Source of the DNA: Topomyia yanbarensis
Lineage: Eukaryota; Arthropoda; Insecta; Diptera; Culicidae
Assembly (NCBI RefSeq): GCF_030247195.1
Contig: NC_080670.1
Coordinates: forward strand, 157,616,580 to 157,680,579
DNA length: 64,000 bases
Reading direction: 5' to 3'
Of the stretch, positions 1 to 11,994 are shown one piece after another. The notes below the pieces were generated by a model. It saw nothing but the letters and a program-made list of their open reading frames with translations, ran no database searches and was not told the origin of the DNA. Position numbers and translations under genes: made by a program. How positions within the stretch are numbered: position 1 is the stretch's first letter; every line of letters begins with the position of its first letter.

Positions 1-634
1 ACGGGGATACCTTCAAGGTAGTGGAGGATTTTGTCTACCTAGGATCCTTATTAACGGCTGACAATAACGTGAGCCGTGAAATCTGAAGACGCATCATCAG
101 TGGAAGTCGGGCCTACTATGGCCTCCAGAAGAAACTGCGGTCAAGAAAGATTCACCCCCACACCAAATGCACCATGTACAAACAAGACCGGTGGTTCTCT
201 ACGGGCACGAGACTTGGACCATGCTCAAAAAAGACCTGCAAGCGCTAGGAGTTTTCGAGCGATGGGTGCTAAAGACGATATTCGGCGGTGTGCAGGAGAA
301 CGGTGGGTGGTGGCGAAGGATGAACCCCGAGCTCGCTGCACTCTATGGTGCACCCAGTATCCAAAAGGTGGCCAAAGCTGGATACGGTGGGCAGGGCATG
401 TTGCAAGAATGCCGGACAACAATCCTGCAAAGATGGTGTTCGCTAATGATCCGGTTTGTACAAGAAGGTGAGGAGCGCACAAAGCACGCTGGGCGGACAG
501 GTGGAACGTGATTTGGCGAGTGTTGGGCGTAACCGACGTTGGAGAGCTGCAGCTACAAATCGAGTATTGTGGAGGCAAATTGTTGATTCAGTGTTATCAT
601 GAAATTGATGTTGAACTAAATAAATTAATGAAGG
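1..634 (+). mobile_element. RTE-type non-LTR retrotransposon, 3' end of reverse transcriptase ORF (broken)
   Basis: The translation gives the C-terminal part of an RTE-type endonuclease-reverse transcriptase: a YLGSLLTADNNVSREI block, then LYGHETWTMLKKD, a GVFERWVLKTIFGGV block, RWAGHVARMPDNNPAKMVF and a closing RRWRAAATNRVLWRQIVDSVLS that ends in TGA at 600-602. The blocks lie in three different frames and a TGA interrupts the first, so the copy is dead. A short tail with AACTAAATAAATTAATGAA follows, as is usual for RTE elements, whose 3' UTRs are very short. The 5' part lies outside the window. The clade is assigned by remembered family motifs, not by a search. Confidence 0.8.
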
Positions 635-3600
635 ATACATGCACACATACAAGGTGTTTGGAGCTGCGAAGGAATTATAACCCGCTCCACGCGCGCTGGA
701 ATGGAAATGTATATCGTTGCTTACCGATCGTAGCGCCAGCTAGTTGGCTGTTGTTACTTGCTGGTGGTATTTTCAAAACAACAGTTTTATTTCTTACACA
801 CATTGAAAACTTTACTTGTATGTCAGTTCTCAGTTCTTTGATATCAGCCAACGACTCAATAAGCGTTACCCCAAGGATTACCATCAGCTTCTCGGTATAG
901 TTTTTTGTAGCAGTTGGATATACTTACTCCCTCTTCCGTTTCAAAGCTTTTCTGGTCGCTCCGGACATGACGTTACGAGCCTTTTTATCTGATTCGGTTC
1001 TGGCTCGTTGACTCTAAAGCGAGCAGCCTGGAGAATGCTTAGTGTCTCGTTCTACCAGTAGGTGGACGCCGACTGTTCTTTGACTCCAGTTATCGTCTTC
1101 TATTTTCACTCGCCAATTATCATCTGCCACATTACCGTATGATTCAATTGGCCAAATGAATGATCGCTGGGGGTGTACTCCCCAAGCAGCACTTGCAACA
1201 TGTTCTAGAAAAACAACAAAAGTTATATGTTGCATTACAATGACAACAGAATTGCAAAAAACATGACTGTTGCATGTGTGAAACACAGCTGCTGCACGTT
1301 ACATCTTAGTTATTTATTTGTGGTGCTTATGTTTTCTGAAACAATCAACTTTGACACATATTATTGATGTTTTTTGCAACGTTTTTGTGACTCTACTGTA
1401 CAGCTAAAACAATTTTGTTGCAAGCATCATCGCGTAAACTGGAGATAACATTATTATTCAACTTGCCAGCAAATTTGATTCCGGATACACTTATAAAACT
1501 TTTACTCAACTTCAGTTTGTAACATAGTAGAAATAAAAACAACCGTCATATTTATTGATAGAATGAATGCTTTCTCGATAAAAGTTGCTGACAAACAGTT
1601 AATATGCAAAGATTTTTTGATCGGAACCCCAAATTTTCATCATTAATATGCTTCAAATTTTTTATTACTCTCGAAAAAAGCATATTTGAGCACAGTTCTT
1701 TGCGTACGATAAATAATTCACAAAATAAGTACAAAATTTATTGAGTTTATATCAACGTTGTTTTAGGGCCCTTTAAAAATGTCAAAGTATTTTCAAAAAT
1801 TACTCGATTCAATTTTGTTGGTTAAACATTTTCCCCCACATTAATGATATTGTCCTATTTGAATGTGAACATAATATTTATACTTTGTTTGCATAACAAT
1901 TTCATGAAACACATTAAGTTTCATTTCATTTCGACAAAGTTGTTTTCAAAGCAATCGCTAGCATTATTGCAACAATCTTTGTTGTTATTATGATTCTTGG
2001 TACATCATTCGGAACAAATGAACATGTTGCCTATAAGCTCCGCCTCTTGCGCTTTTTAATTGCATAACAGTTGAATAACGCTTGCTGCAGTAATATTTTC
2101 ACAAATTAATGTGTGACATTGGTGTTGTAAAAACAGCTTATCAACATACCGTGTTGCTTGGGTCATCACTAACTCTCCAGTTCAGATTCCTCACTAGCGA
2201 TGAACTGCTCCCCACGTTGATCGGAGATTTGTGCTTTGCCATGATTTATCTGTTTATCATTTCCCTGATGAAAGGATTGGGGAAGAGGTAAAGTGAGGGA
2301 TAAGGAAAATAACGACACAGAGAACATATACACACTCCCAAAGGAATAAAGACACTTCTCGAAGAACGAGTACATCAACACCCTGGAGGGATATTGAGAT
2401 AACAGAACGACAACCCCCCTGAAAAGATACCGTCATTCAAATTCGGCTTAAATCAATTTAGGTTTATAAACTATCACCGTGACTTTTTGGAAGCCATAGT
2501 TCAGTTTATAAACCTTTTTCGTCAGAGTTTCCAGAGAACGGTCCTCAGTAGTGTAAGAATACTGCTGTATTTTCTCTATAATCTACTTGCTTCTCAGAAC
2601 TTCCCAGCAAACTTGTAGCAGACCATGATTAGGGAAATCTAGCCTCATCAAAACATAAGTATTCTTCAAACATCCCTTGGGATTCCTACTTATCTCCTCC
2701 AATTTCTGTTTCAGCCAGGTACAACGTTATTCGTTATCCAGAGAAAACCACGCAATACCATACCCTAAGCCAAACCCACTAAAACTGGAAATGAATAAGT
2801 TAGGAGGGATTGAAAAGAGACACTCGTGAAGATCTTTTAACAGATCATCCTTCAGCGCAATCGAAAAGTGACCTTGCCCTTACGTCGATGATGAATTACC
2901 GTCCATTTTTACGAAATGCGCAAAGGGTGCATATACAAGAGAGGGGGAAAAAGATTTTTTTATGAAAAATTTTAAAACAAGGAATTCAATAGTAATAGTT
3001 TTTTAGGAAATATTTACAGTTATCGTAAAACTAACAATATAGTTTGGTACACAAAAGGGGGAGCAAATATTTATGAAAAATTTCACAGGTGTTTTAAAAC
3101 TAGGGATACAATTCTATTTACAAGATGGGGTACAATAATTTTAACAAAGAGGTAAAATTACAACTATCTTAAAACTTGGAATACGGAATACAAATTTAAA
3201 CTTTTTTACCGGAGATTTATGCTTGGTCAAGATATTCAGAGGGGGGCTTGAATGCTCGCATTTGATTTGTATGAAAGAATATTGGTGTCCGTGCACGGAA
3301 CTGAATCTGCACTGAAACTGATTGGATAGGTGTAAATAGTGTTTAACGCTCAGCTTTGCCAGTGCTTCCAGTACCCTGGATCATCTTCCGTTGGCTAATC
3401 TGCTTCCCTACTCCAACACCCCGCCCAATCAGTTTGTCGGTTAGTACTTCCAGCATCAGCGATTTGGTTGCTTCGTGCAGTTCTGTTTAATGTATCCCCT
3501 CTCCATTTTTTCACAGGTCAGTTTGCAGTTTCTCACCTGGTAACCTAAACCCTAACATTTAAAGCATCCTTCATTTGTTTGTGCGTGTGTGTATGTGTAT

Positions 3601-6600
3601 TAAATAATGTCACTTATTTTTTTCAGAAATAACTGAACCAACTCGCACCAACTCGTACAAACGCTGATATTGATTTTTTTAGTGATCAGAGTTTCGGTTC
3701 CGGAGTTACGACTTGCAGAGTGCAATCACACAGTAATTTTTCATCTTAACCACGATCGTGTCGAAATGATGAAAAATATATTAAAATTGGTGCAACACCA
3801 GATGAATATCACTAATGACCAATCAAAGCTGCTTTGCATATTTTTTTGAAAATCAGAGTTGCATTTATTTGGAAATCGGAGTTATATTTTTGACTTTCTA
3901 GGGCAACTTTTTGCTTTTCTTGTATAGAGAAAGGTTATGCAATCACTCAATAAAATTTGCTATCCAACTGAGGCTTGGAGAGACGAGTGTCATACACCAT
4001 TTGACTCCGTTTTTTATATTGTATAGTTATACTTGCATATCAAAATTACTGACAGGCTATTTGATTGATATTGATACTAAAACCCCACGGGCATTAGGAA
4101 TCCCCCATTTTCGTGATACAAACGGCACCATTCTACTTGTATTAGAAGACCATGGTAACCAGGCGAATTCTCAAGTAGCAATTACCGGTTCTGACGACTC
4201 GGTTTTTTTTGACTTAGTGCTGTTATGAAGTCATTCCGTACGGGTCGGTAACATACGATAATTGACTCAAGCAAACAGTGCAAGAAGCGTCTTCAAATCA
4301 GAGAAATTAAAATGTTTGTAAACCAGCGGCTATAAAATCTGATACATCAAATCTTTATCATTTCCCAAATTTCAATATTAATGCCATGTATAATTACAAT
4401 GTAATTTAAATTTTCAAACTTATACTGAACAAAACCAACGGATTTTTGGTGATCATGTATGAGAATTTCGCCACTTGGTGGATTAAAACAGGGTTTTGAG
4501 CTTGAGACCACTGTGCGACGATATCAAGCACAGTGAATTATACATGTTTAGCAGCTTGAATAAACGTAAACACTAACTTTATTGTTCTCAAAAACAGTAC
4601 AAGCTTTGAGTTATTCATACCGACGCACCGTTTATTTTATTTTTAGATTTTACTTCTGAGCATTTAGGTACATTAGGATTCCGTTTTTGACAAGAATTTT
4701 TTTTCAGTTGCCAAAATGAAACCGTGACAAAAATGGAACCTTATTTTAAAAGCTATTATTTTCAATTTGTGACATCATAAAAGCTACAAGAATTTTTAAT
4801 TATACAAGAATATGTGAAATGGAATGATATGATAGAAAAAAATCAGCAAATTTTATTGTATTCGCTATGCTCGCCTTCATAAAATATAGTAAATATAACT
4901 CTCATGTTTGGAAATAAAGTCAAAAGTGATATCAATCATTACAACAAAATGTGTATTGAGCTTTAAATTTACTAAGTGCAATAACGATGTTGCCAAAAAT
5001 GGAGCATGCCAAAAACGGAATCTTACTGTACTACTATTTGTCCAAAAGCTAGTTTTTATTCATACGACCCATATCTCAGTTCACTATCTAGGAATATTTC
5101 ACGCCTTTAATAATACATTAGAGACTAAAATTTTCTTTGTTGGACCAAAGAGTTATTCTTGATTGACTCGTGATTTGTAGATATTCTAGGCATTATGCAA
5201 TAATTTTAGCATATTCAGAAGAAAAAAAAATAATTGAGTCAAACCAAATCTCTAACTACGCCACTGCATTGTATTACGCACATTGCGATGGACAGGTCTT
5301 CCTTTTGTTCATAATCTGCCAATAAGGAGCTCATCAAACAAACCGCAAGGTAGTGGTTTTCTTGCATAATCAGTGTCCTTCTTTGATACTGCCGCGCCGG
5401 TATGTGATTTATAATTGCTATGACTACGAACTTGTGGTGAACCGAGAGACTTGTACGGTTTCAGTGACAAAAGAGAATGATTAGAGTCAGTTGTTGCGCA
5501 TTCTTCGTGTTGAATGTGGTGAATCAGAAACAAATGCTTCAGAAAAGTTCTAATAACGAGAACTTCGGGGACTTGACTCGCCCTATGCAGAGATACGTGC
5601 CGAAAACTACTGCTTTTTACTTATTCGTCGATATTCAAGCTTCAATGACTCTTGTTGGTGCAACATGAAATCCCTCTCAATAGTTAAAATTTCGCTTCAC
5701 TCAAATCCTTCGTCAAAGATAAACTTTCCAAAGCAAAAAAACATACTGCCCCATCCTGTCTTTCAAACCACACCACAAACAAAAACTATACTCGAGAGTC
5801 CTTTCTTCTTCTTTCTACCCAGCTCCCGTATCTGCTTCGATATCGCTCGAACAGAATCGGAAAGTATGAAAATGGACTGCATTGAAAGTACATGGACCAC
5901 CACTTAATCATAATCTAAAATCAATGGCAATATTATTGTTTCCTCGGTGTCCGGCACAACATTCCAGGCAGGGACACGAACCGACGCACGGGGCAGCCAG
6001 TCAATGCAAACCATATTCCGGTTGAGAGAGAGGGTGGTGAAAATGGGTTCTTTGTGTGACACCCACTCACTTTCCACTGCGGTGCAGCGAAGGGTAGCTA
6101 GCAGCAGAAGTAAGGAACATGTGTCGCTTGCAAATGTTTGTCGACTTTGGTCCGTACTCGGAGCCATCAAAAATATTTTGTTGAACATAATAATATCTTG
6201 GAAGTGGACTTTTCCGAACCGGATGGACACTCTTTGTTTCCCTTTCTGCTAATACACCAGTCATACTAGCAGCACATGGTGAATTAATTTCGATTCTCAA
6301 TAAAAAATAAACTTCCGGACATCAGAATTCGGGGAGAAACGAGCTGATCATAATTTAATCAGTGAAGGAAAAATTTCCTTATTATATTGCTCAATGAGAA
6401 GGTTCCTGCAATTGAATGGTCCCTGTCACAGAAGTAAAGTGCTGATATATTCTCCGTAGGAGTCGAAAAGTTTCATCTGGTGGGGTAATTGAATTTAGAT
6501 AAACAGTACCAGAACGTGTGCGGCGACGTGGTTGGTCAGTCAATAAAAAAAGAATCGGACACACGGGAACCGAACAGACACTGGATTCAAATGTCATAAA

Positions 6601-7278
6601 TTACCGGGAGGAGTCGCAGGAAAATGTGTTTTTTTTTCTTTTCTTGTTCTTTTCATCTAGTTCTGGAATGAATGTACGACTATTTTCCCGGCTACGGATA
6701 GTTAATTCAACAAAAAAACGATAAGTGCTTGGTGCCGTTTCTTCGCTTGACCGGATGTAATATTCTATTCTGTGTGGATCAGGAAACGAGATGGCCGGAA
6801 GGTGGTCCTCATAAATAATTGTATTAGATATGCAACATTGGAAATGACTAATGTCTATTAAACGAAAGGTTCAAGATCTCCACTGTTCTGAGAACTGTAT
6901 GCTTATAGTGAATTTTACGTTGGAATTTGCACCATGATTTCGATGAGAAACATAGATTTAGCATTCTAAAATTGAGTAAAGTTTTTGAATGATTCATGAT
7001 TGCCCTTCTACGATTTACTTCGTAACTTCGAAGTAATTCTCTGAACGTCTTCTCAGAACATTCTAAGTAAGACTTAACAGATGTGTACTATACTCAGTTC
7101 CTTGCTAAGTGAAAAAAGTGCTTTTTGTTGGTTCGATACCTTGAATACTTTGTGCTATCGCGCCTTCAACAAAGTTGTTTGTCATAGCACTCTCAACAAC
7201 TTTGTGAAGAAGTTTCTAACAAAATTTGTTTGGAGAGGGAATTCTTCATAATGACATCTAGGAGGGTTAATTTTCAAC
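635..7278. other. AT-rich region with no recognised gene
   Basis: No protein-like reading frame, RNA gene or clear terminal-repeat element was recognised here. The longest uninterrupted frame (3911-4228, + strand, 105 codons) has no motif I know. The flank around 3890-4010 (a tract like TTTTCTTGTATAGAGAAAGG) resembles interspersed repeat DNA, but no boundary is visible. Confidence 0.5.
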
Positions 7279-7437
7279 ATTATTTTATCAAAAGATTAGC
7301 TTTTTTGTCATTAGGGTTAGCATATTGCCTGTTGACAATGAAAAGATGAGAAGGTTTTATGCCTACTGGAGAAGAGACGAAAATGAACTTCACTCCAGCG
7401 GACTTTTCCCTGCTCCACAAATAAATAAATAAAAAGA
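7279..7437 (+). mobile_element. CR1-like LINE, 3'-terminal fragment with AAATAAAT tail
   Basis: This is a short 3' UTR fragment: GACAATGAAAAGATGAGAAG, then GCCTACTGGAGAAGAG, ACTCCAGCGGACTTTTCCCT, and a tail AAATAAATAAATAAAAAG. The same block occurs inverted at 25277-25440, and a diverged version ends the CR1-like element near 14400-14485. Extreme 5' truncation and a short tandem-repeat tail are typical of CR1-type retroposition. No coding sequence remains. Confidence 0.65.
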
Positions 7438-10400
7438 TTCGCTGTTTTATGTACTTTTTCGAAGATACCACACCTTCAGAGATGATGGTTTTTAAATTAT
7501 GTAATTTAAACGAGTTAACAACATTTAATAACACCAGTGATATCAACACTTAAATGTACACTATAAATCGCAACTTTTTTGTTTTTCTTTGTTTTTTATC
7601 TTATTTTGTGGCTATTTTGATAATTGATAACACAAAGCATTTTGAAATACTAATAGAAACGATCCTCTCCTATTCGATACAAACGGTAAACGTCATTTTC
7701 ATAATTTTACAATTACTTTTTGAAAATAACATGCGGTCTTAGCACTCTCAATCTTCAAAACCCCTTTGTTTATCCTCGAACAAGTGCCACTGCTCGAATA
7801 TTATTTCCTCAAATAACTGCTTTGAGCGATATCCTCCCAAAGGATCGCTTCAAATCTAAAATGTGAGAACGTGCAAAAATTAACCATCGCTACGTTATGA
7901 AACTGAACGTACTAACCTATACACATCTCGTCACTGTGTAAACCCATAACATTCTGAAAGTGCACTTCTTCATCCGAAAGCGTTGGATGGCAGGCAGTGC
8001 ACATATTAATAAAATTTAATTAAATTTGAAACTTTATGCACATGCCAGCGTAGCTAATGGTTTTATGACATCCATCCTGGCTGTCAGTTTGATAGTGTCC
8101 TTAAATTTTATCATTTTAATTGCTGGGTAACCATCTACATGCCGATTTGCAATTATGAAATAATTTGATTTTGAAGCTAAAAATCAATATAAAATCTTGC
8201 GTAATTTGTGAAAACTAATAGTGCGGAAACTTCCTTGACTAAATCATCGTACATTTTAAACACCGAAGCTACGGTAGCACAACTTGTCCGAAGTGAGCTA
8301 CCAAACTGCCACGAACATACGCCAATTATCTTCTCACTGCTTAATTGTTCTACGGCAGCGTCGACAATCTCATTGCAGCCAAGTTTGTACAGTTTACTCA
8401 CAGCATCATCAGAGAAGATGCTATCGAACGCTTCATCCACTCCTGCACATTGGTGAAACTGCATCAAGTTCTAATTAAAAAACTTTCCCTACTCAGGACA
8501 GCTCCGAGTTGGCGGGAAAATACGCTGTCGGTCGAGAATAGTTTTTTTTGGGCTCTTTGTAGAAAACGTTTCCTTTTTGGAGATCGACGTTATGTGATTA
8601 ATGGCATAATAGTTCCGCGGGAATGTTCTTCTCAAAGTGTTTCGTAATCGCCCGTTGTACCCTTCCGGCAGCGGAATGCAGATCTCGATTGCATTGCGCT
8701 CTCGTCAGTTAAACCGTTTCGGCACGAATGTTTGAAAGTTTACTTTTCATTCTGCCAAAAGCGAATGGCAGAATGTGTCTGTCTAATAAGCAGTGGAGGG
8801 GGTAAGTAAACTTTCACTACACGTGAGCGGAAATTCCGAAAACAATTTGAAGTCGCGTTCCGAAGTGAGAATGATAATTTGCTATGCTGAATGGAGAGAT
8901 GAACAAAGAAATGTTCTTGTGTTCTTTCCGCATTCAATTTTCGAGTGGCGGTTCGACAAAGTTTTGTATGCGACAAATCAGATATTGACATTATAGATTT
9001 GTGCACTTTTAAGCTTCGGTTGTCACAATGCCAGTTCCATGGAGTGGAATATAGATCTTCAGTCGCAGAGAAAGATCGGATTATGCGGATTATACCGGCT
9101 CTTGCATCCAAATCTAGCCTGAAGTAAGGCAGCTGATTTCAGCGGTCTTTGTGATGCTCTGAAGTCCCAAAGTGGTAAAAGTCGCGAAATATTCAGCTCA
9201 TGAGTGATCAACTTTGCTACAAACGTTTTATTTTATATTTGCGTATCAAGTTTAAGAAACTTCCAGCGGTAAGGGTACGGCAGCAGATTCAACGGATTAT
9301 ATTACGGAAAGTTCACTAATACCATCCGGATGAATCTTTAATACCAAATCGGATGACATAATCTATTCGAAGGCTCAATGTCAACTGATACGGCCACAAA
9401 ACTAAAGAAGCGTCCTCGAAATAGAGTGCTAGAGAGAAATACAAAAATTCGAGCAGTGTAGGTCAGTGTATTTAACAAAATGTAGATATTTGACAATTAT
9501 TTAGCTTTCAAATCTACTATAAATTTAAGAATGGGGATCTCACGTACCAACCATTCCATTGATTATGACTATAAATAATAGTGCGTTGTACAATCGGTGG
9601 AAAATATATAAATATTTACTTCTGCATTCTGGCACGCAAGCCTTGGTTTAAGTGCCAACACTCGCTACGTTTCTTCATTTCTGTGGAAATAGAACTCAAA
9701 AAATTGTCAAATAAATTTAAAATTTAAAAGTTTACCTATCCTTTGTATTGAAACCTAATAAATATTTCCAAAAATTTGCAATCACGTCCTACCGCAAAGG
9801 GAAATTTCTTCTCTAAAACAACGATTCAACTGGTTTCATGGCACTGAATTCTCGTTCATCGAGACCAAACTAGTATTGTCACTACACCTTCACCTTTAGT
9901 AGCAGAATATTAAAGTTGTAAGTATTGAATTTCCAATCAGTTTCTATACCTTTGTGCACACCCGTGATGAAAACAGTCACAAACGATGGCACACACTCAG
10001 CTTTTATATTCCCACCAATGTGGTTCCCATCCCTCAGCGTTTTGATAATACCGCTTTGCTTTGAGACGCTTAATCCCTTTAGTGATAGGATATAAGTGAT
10101 AAGACACAGCATTCTTCTTCAATCACCAGTTCCAGGGCAGATGCTATTAAAAGCCGCTCCTAGCATAAAGAACAGACGCTCGGCGATTTTCCCTCAATAA
10201 ACACCAAAGCAAATAGATATTCACCTTAGCAAGACCAACGATGAACCTTGGGTCTAATTTTCACTTAAGTTTCTTGTAGAAGTTAGGCCCAGCTGACGCA
10301 GCAGTGAGATAGAACTACGGGAGGGAGATGACCATGAGCCCCACTTAAAGCCAGTCGATGAAAAAAAAATAACAAAACCAATTTTTGTTCTCCTAATTAG

Positions 10401-10527
10401 TTTATTTCCACAGAAAAATAAAAAATGTAACTAAATTTTTCTTTAATTTTGCGAGATTCTAAAAAAATATTTTTATTGATTTTGATCCAAGACGCACGTC
10501 ATACAAAATGACAGCAAACTAGCCAAG
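7438..10527. other. Region with no recognised gene
   Basis: Several frames of 60-123 codons occur on both strands (for example 8177-8467 - and 8345-8647 +), but they overlap each other and carry no motif I recognise. They are treated as chance frames. Confidence 0.45.
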
Positions 10528-10593
10528 ATGAAATACATCAAAGCAGTGACAGTAACTATATGTTTATACACTCTGGGCATAACGGTTATGCAG
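10528..10593 (+). CDS. Candidate first exon of a small secreted protein
   Basis: ATG at 10528, in the context CCAAGATGA, opens 22 codons reading MKYIKAVTVTICLYTLGITV then MQ. This is a positively charged start followed by a hydrophobic stretch, as in a signal peptide. The exon would end at CAG followed by GTAAAT (10594), a plausible splice donor. No convincing second exon follows: the acceptor at about 10667 gives a stop after three codons, and a dispersed repeat begins near 10796. It may be the orphaned first exon of a gene whose next exon is distant or lost, or it may be chance. Confidence 0.25.
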
Positions 10594-10795
10594 GTAAATA
10601 GTTTTCTCAGCTTGTAAACCTTGTTTTAGCCTGGACGCAACTACCACTTTTTTGCGATTTTTTTTAGAACTTTACTTGAACCAAATTTATCAAAACTTTT
10701 GTACGTTATAGTGCATCATTTCATTAACATGCTGTAATTGAATTGCTGTGCTACGGAGGAATTTTTCGTGAAAAAAAGAAATTTTTATTTAAAAT

Positions 10796-11123
10796 GAGTA
10801 AAAAGCCCCCTTAATTGAAAATTTATCTCAAAAATTCAACGTAGGGGTTAGGTATTTTTTACATATAATGTGTACGTAAAGTTTGAAAGAAATCGGCTCC
10901 GTAGTTTTGGAATGGCAGGTAACACCGCAAATCATGTTTTTCCAAAGACATTCTACAAAAGGCTTCGTCACCTAGTGGTTTGTCGTTATTTTTGCATAGA
11001 AAAATTGAAATGATATACTATAATGAACAAAAGTTTTGATCAATTCGCTTCACGCAAGCTTCTAAAAACATTCGCAAAAAAAGTGTTTTTTTTTCACGCT
11101 GAAACCCTTACCCCCCCTTAAAC
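10796..11123 (+). repeat. Dispersed repeat A, copy 1
   Basis: About 325 bp similar in the same orientation to 36083-36415. Shared blocks include CCCTTAATT, AATGTGTA-GTAAAGTTTGAAA, CAAATC-TGTTTTTCCA, GGCTTCGTCACC, ATTTTTGCATAGAAAAATT and a CTGAAACCCTTACCCCCC end. Both copies have C-runs beside TTAA at an edge. There is no coding content, and the source element is unknown. Confidence 0.6.
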
Positions 11124-11639
11124 ACATTTCAATAATAGAACGATTTTGATTGACATTTTGTTTCAATTGTATATACTACTGAAGGTTTGATGTATTGAAG
11201 AAAATTGTCAGAATTTTTCTTTTTCGGATTTAGTTGATTATATCGTAAATATTTAATTATTAACAAATTTTGTAATATGCAATACGATAATTCTTTTTCA
11301 TCTTTTAAGGCGTAAAACTAGGTGTGGAATAAATATAAAGTTTTTTTAGTCCTGGCTGACTAAATAGAAAAGAAATTATACCTTTCATCCGAAATTGAAA
11401 TCACCAATCAATTACCAACAATCCTTAAAAACCTTTTGCACGCAAAAAAAATTGTTCCCAAAATCGTAAATAAAGTGCCATGAATTCTGGAACATTAAAA
11501 AATCATGGCTTTTATAATTATGTTCAATTTCCCTTCAGTAACGCCCGCTTAACGCCTTCATTTGTGGAAATATTTGATTTTGTTTTGTGAACTTCAGTCA
11601 CGGTTTCCGCCAAGAACTAACTTTATGAACATTATTCAT

Positions 11640-11845
11640 AAAACCAAAGATAGATTCATGATTTTTTCATAGTTAAAGGAAAAATAGTTCACAACATCGA
11701 AATATTCTGGAACTATTTCACCAAATTCGGAATTTTATTCATGAACCCATCTCGTGAACTAATTCATGATCCATAATATATTAGTCCCAATCCAATATCC
11801 GTGCTCGTGAAATGGTTCACGAAATTATCAAATATAATTCATGCA
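11640..11845. repeat. 95-bp tandem repeat array, left part
   Basis: Left portion of the array interrupted by the hAT-like element. The last unit before the break starts with GTGAACTAATTCATGATCC (GAACT at 11756) and runs through ATAATATATTAG, CAATATCCGTGCTCGTGAAA, TGGTTCACGAAATTAT to TTCATGCA. The same word order continues after 16373. Confidence 0.75.
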
Positions 11846-11994
11846 CAGGCCCGACGAGAGGGGGGGTCAGGGGGGCAACTACCCTGGGGCCCGGGTCTGT
11901 TTTGGGGGCCCGCATTTTTAACTGAATTAAATTTATTTTAATTTAATTGATGAAGTTTATTGTTTCTGTCGACACTGCAAATATATTACTCGAC

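Noticed and set aside
3911..4228. 105-codon ORF on the + strand
   Set aside because: No motif, no splice context, and flanking sequence looks like repeat DNA.
8177..8647. Overlapping ORFs of 96-100 codons on both strands
   Set aside because: Both strands are open across the same DNA, no domain is recognised, and neither has a convincing start or splice structure.
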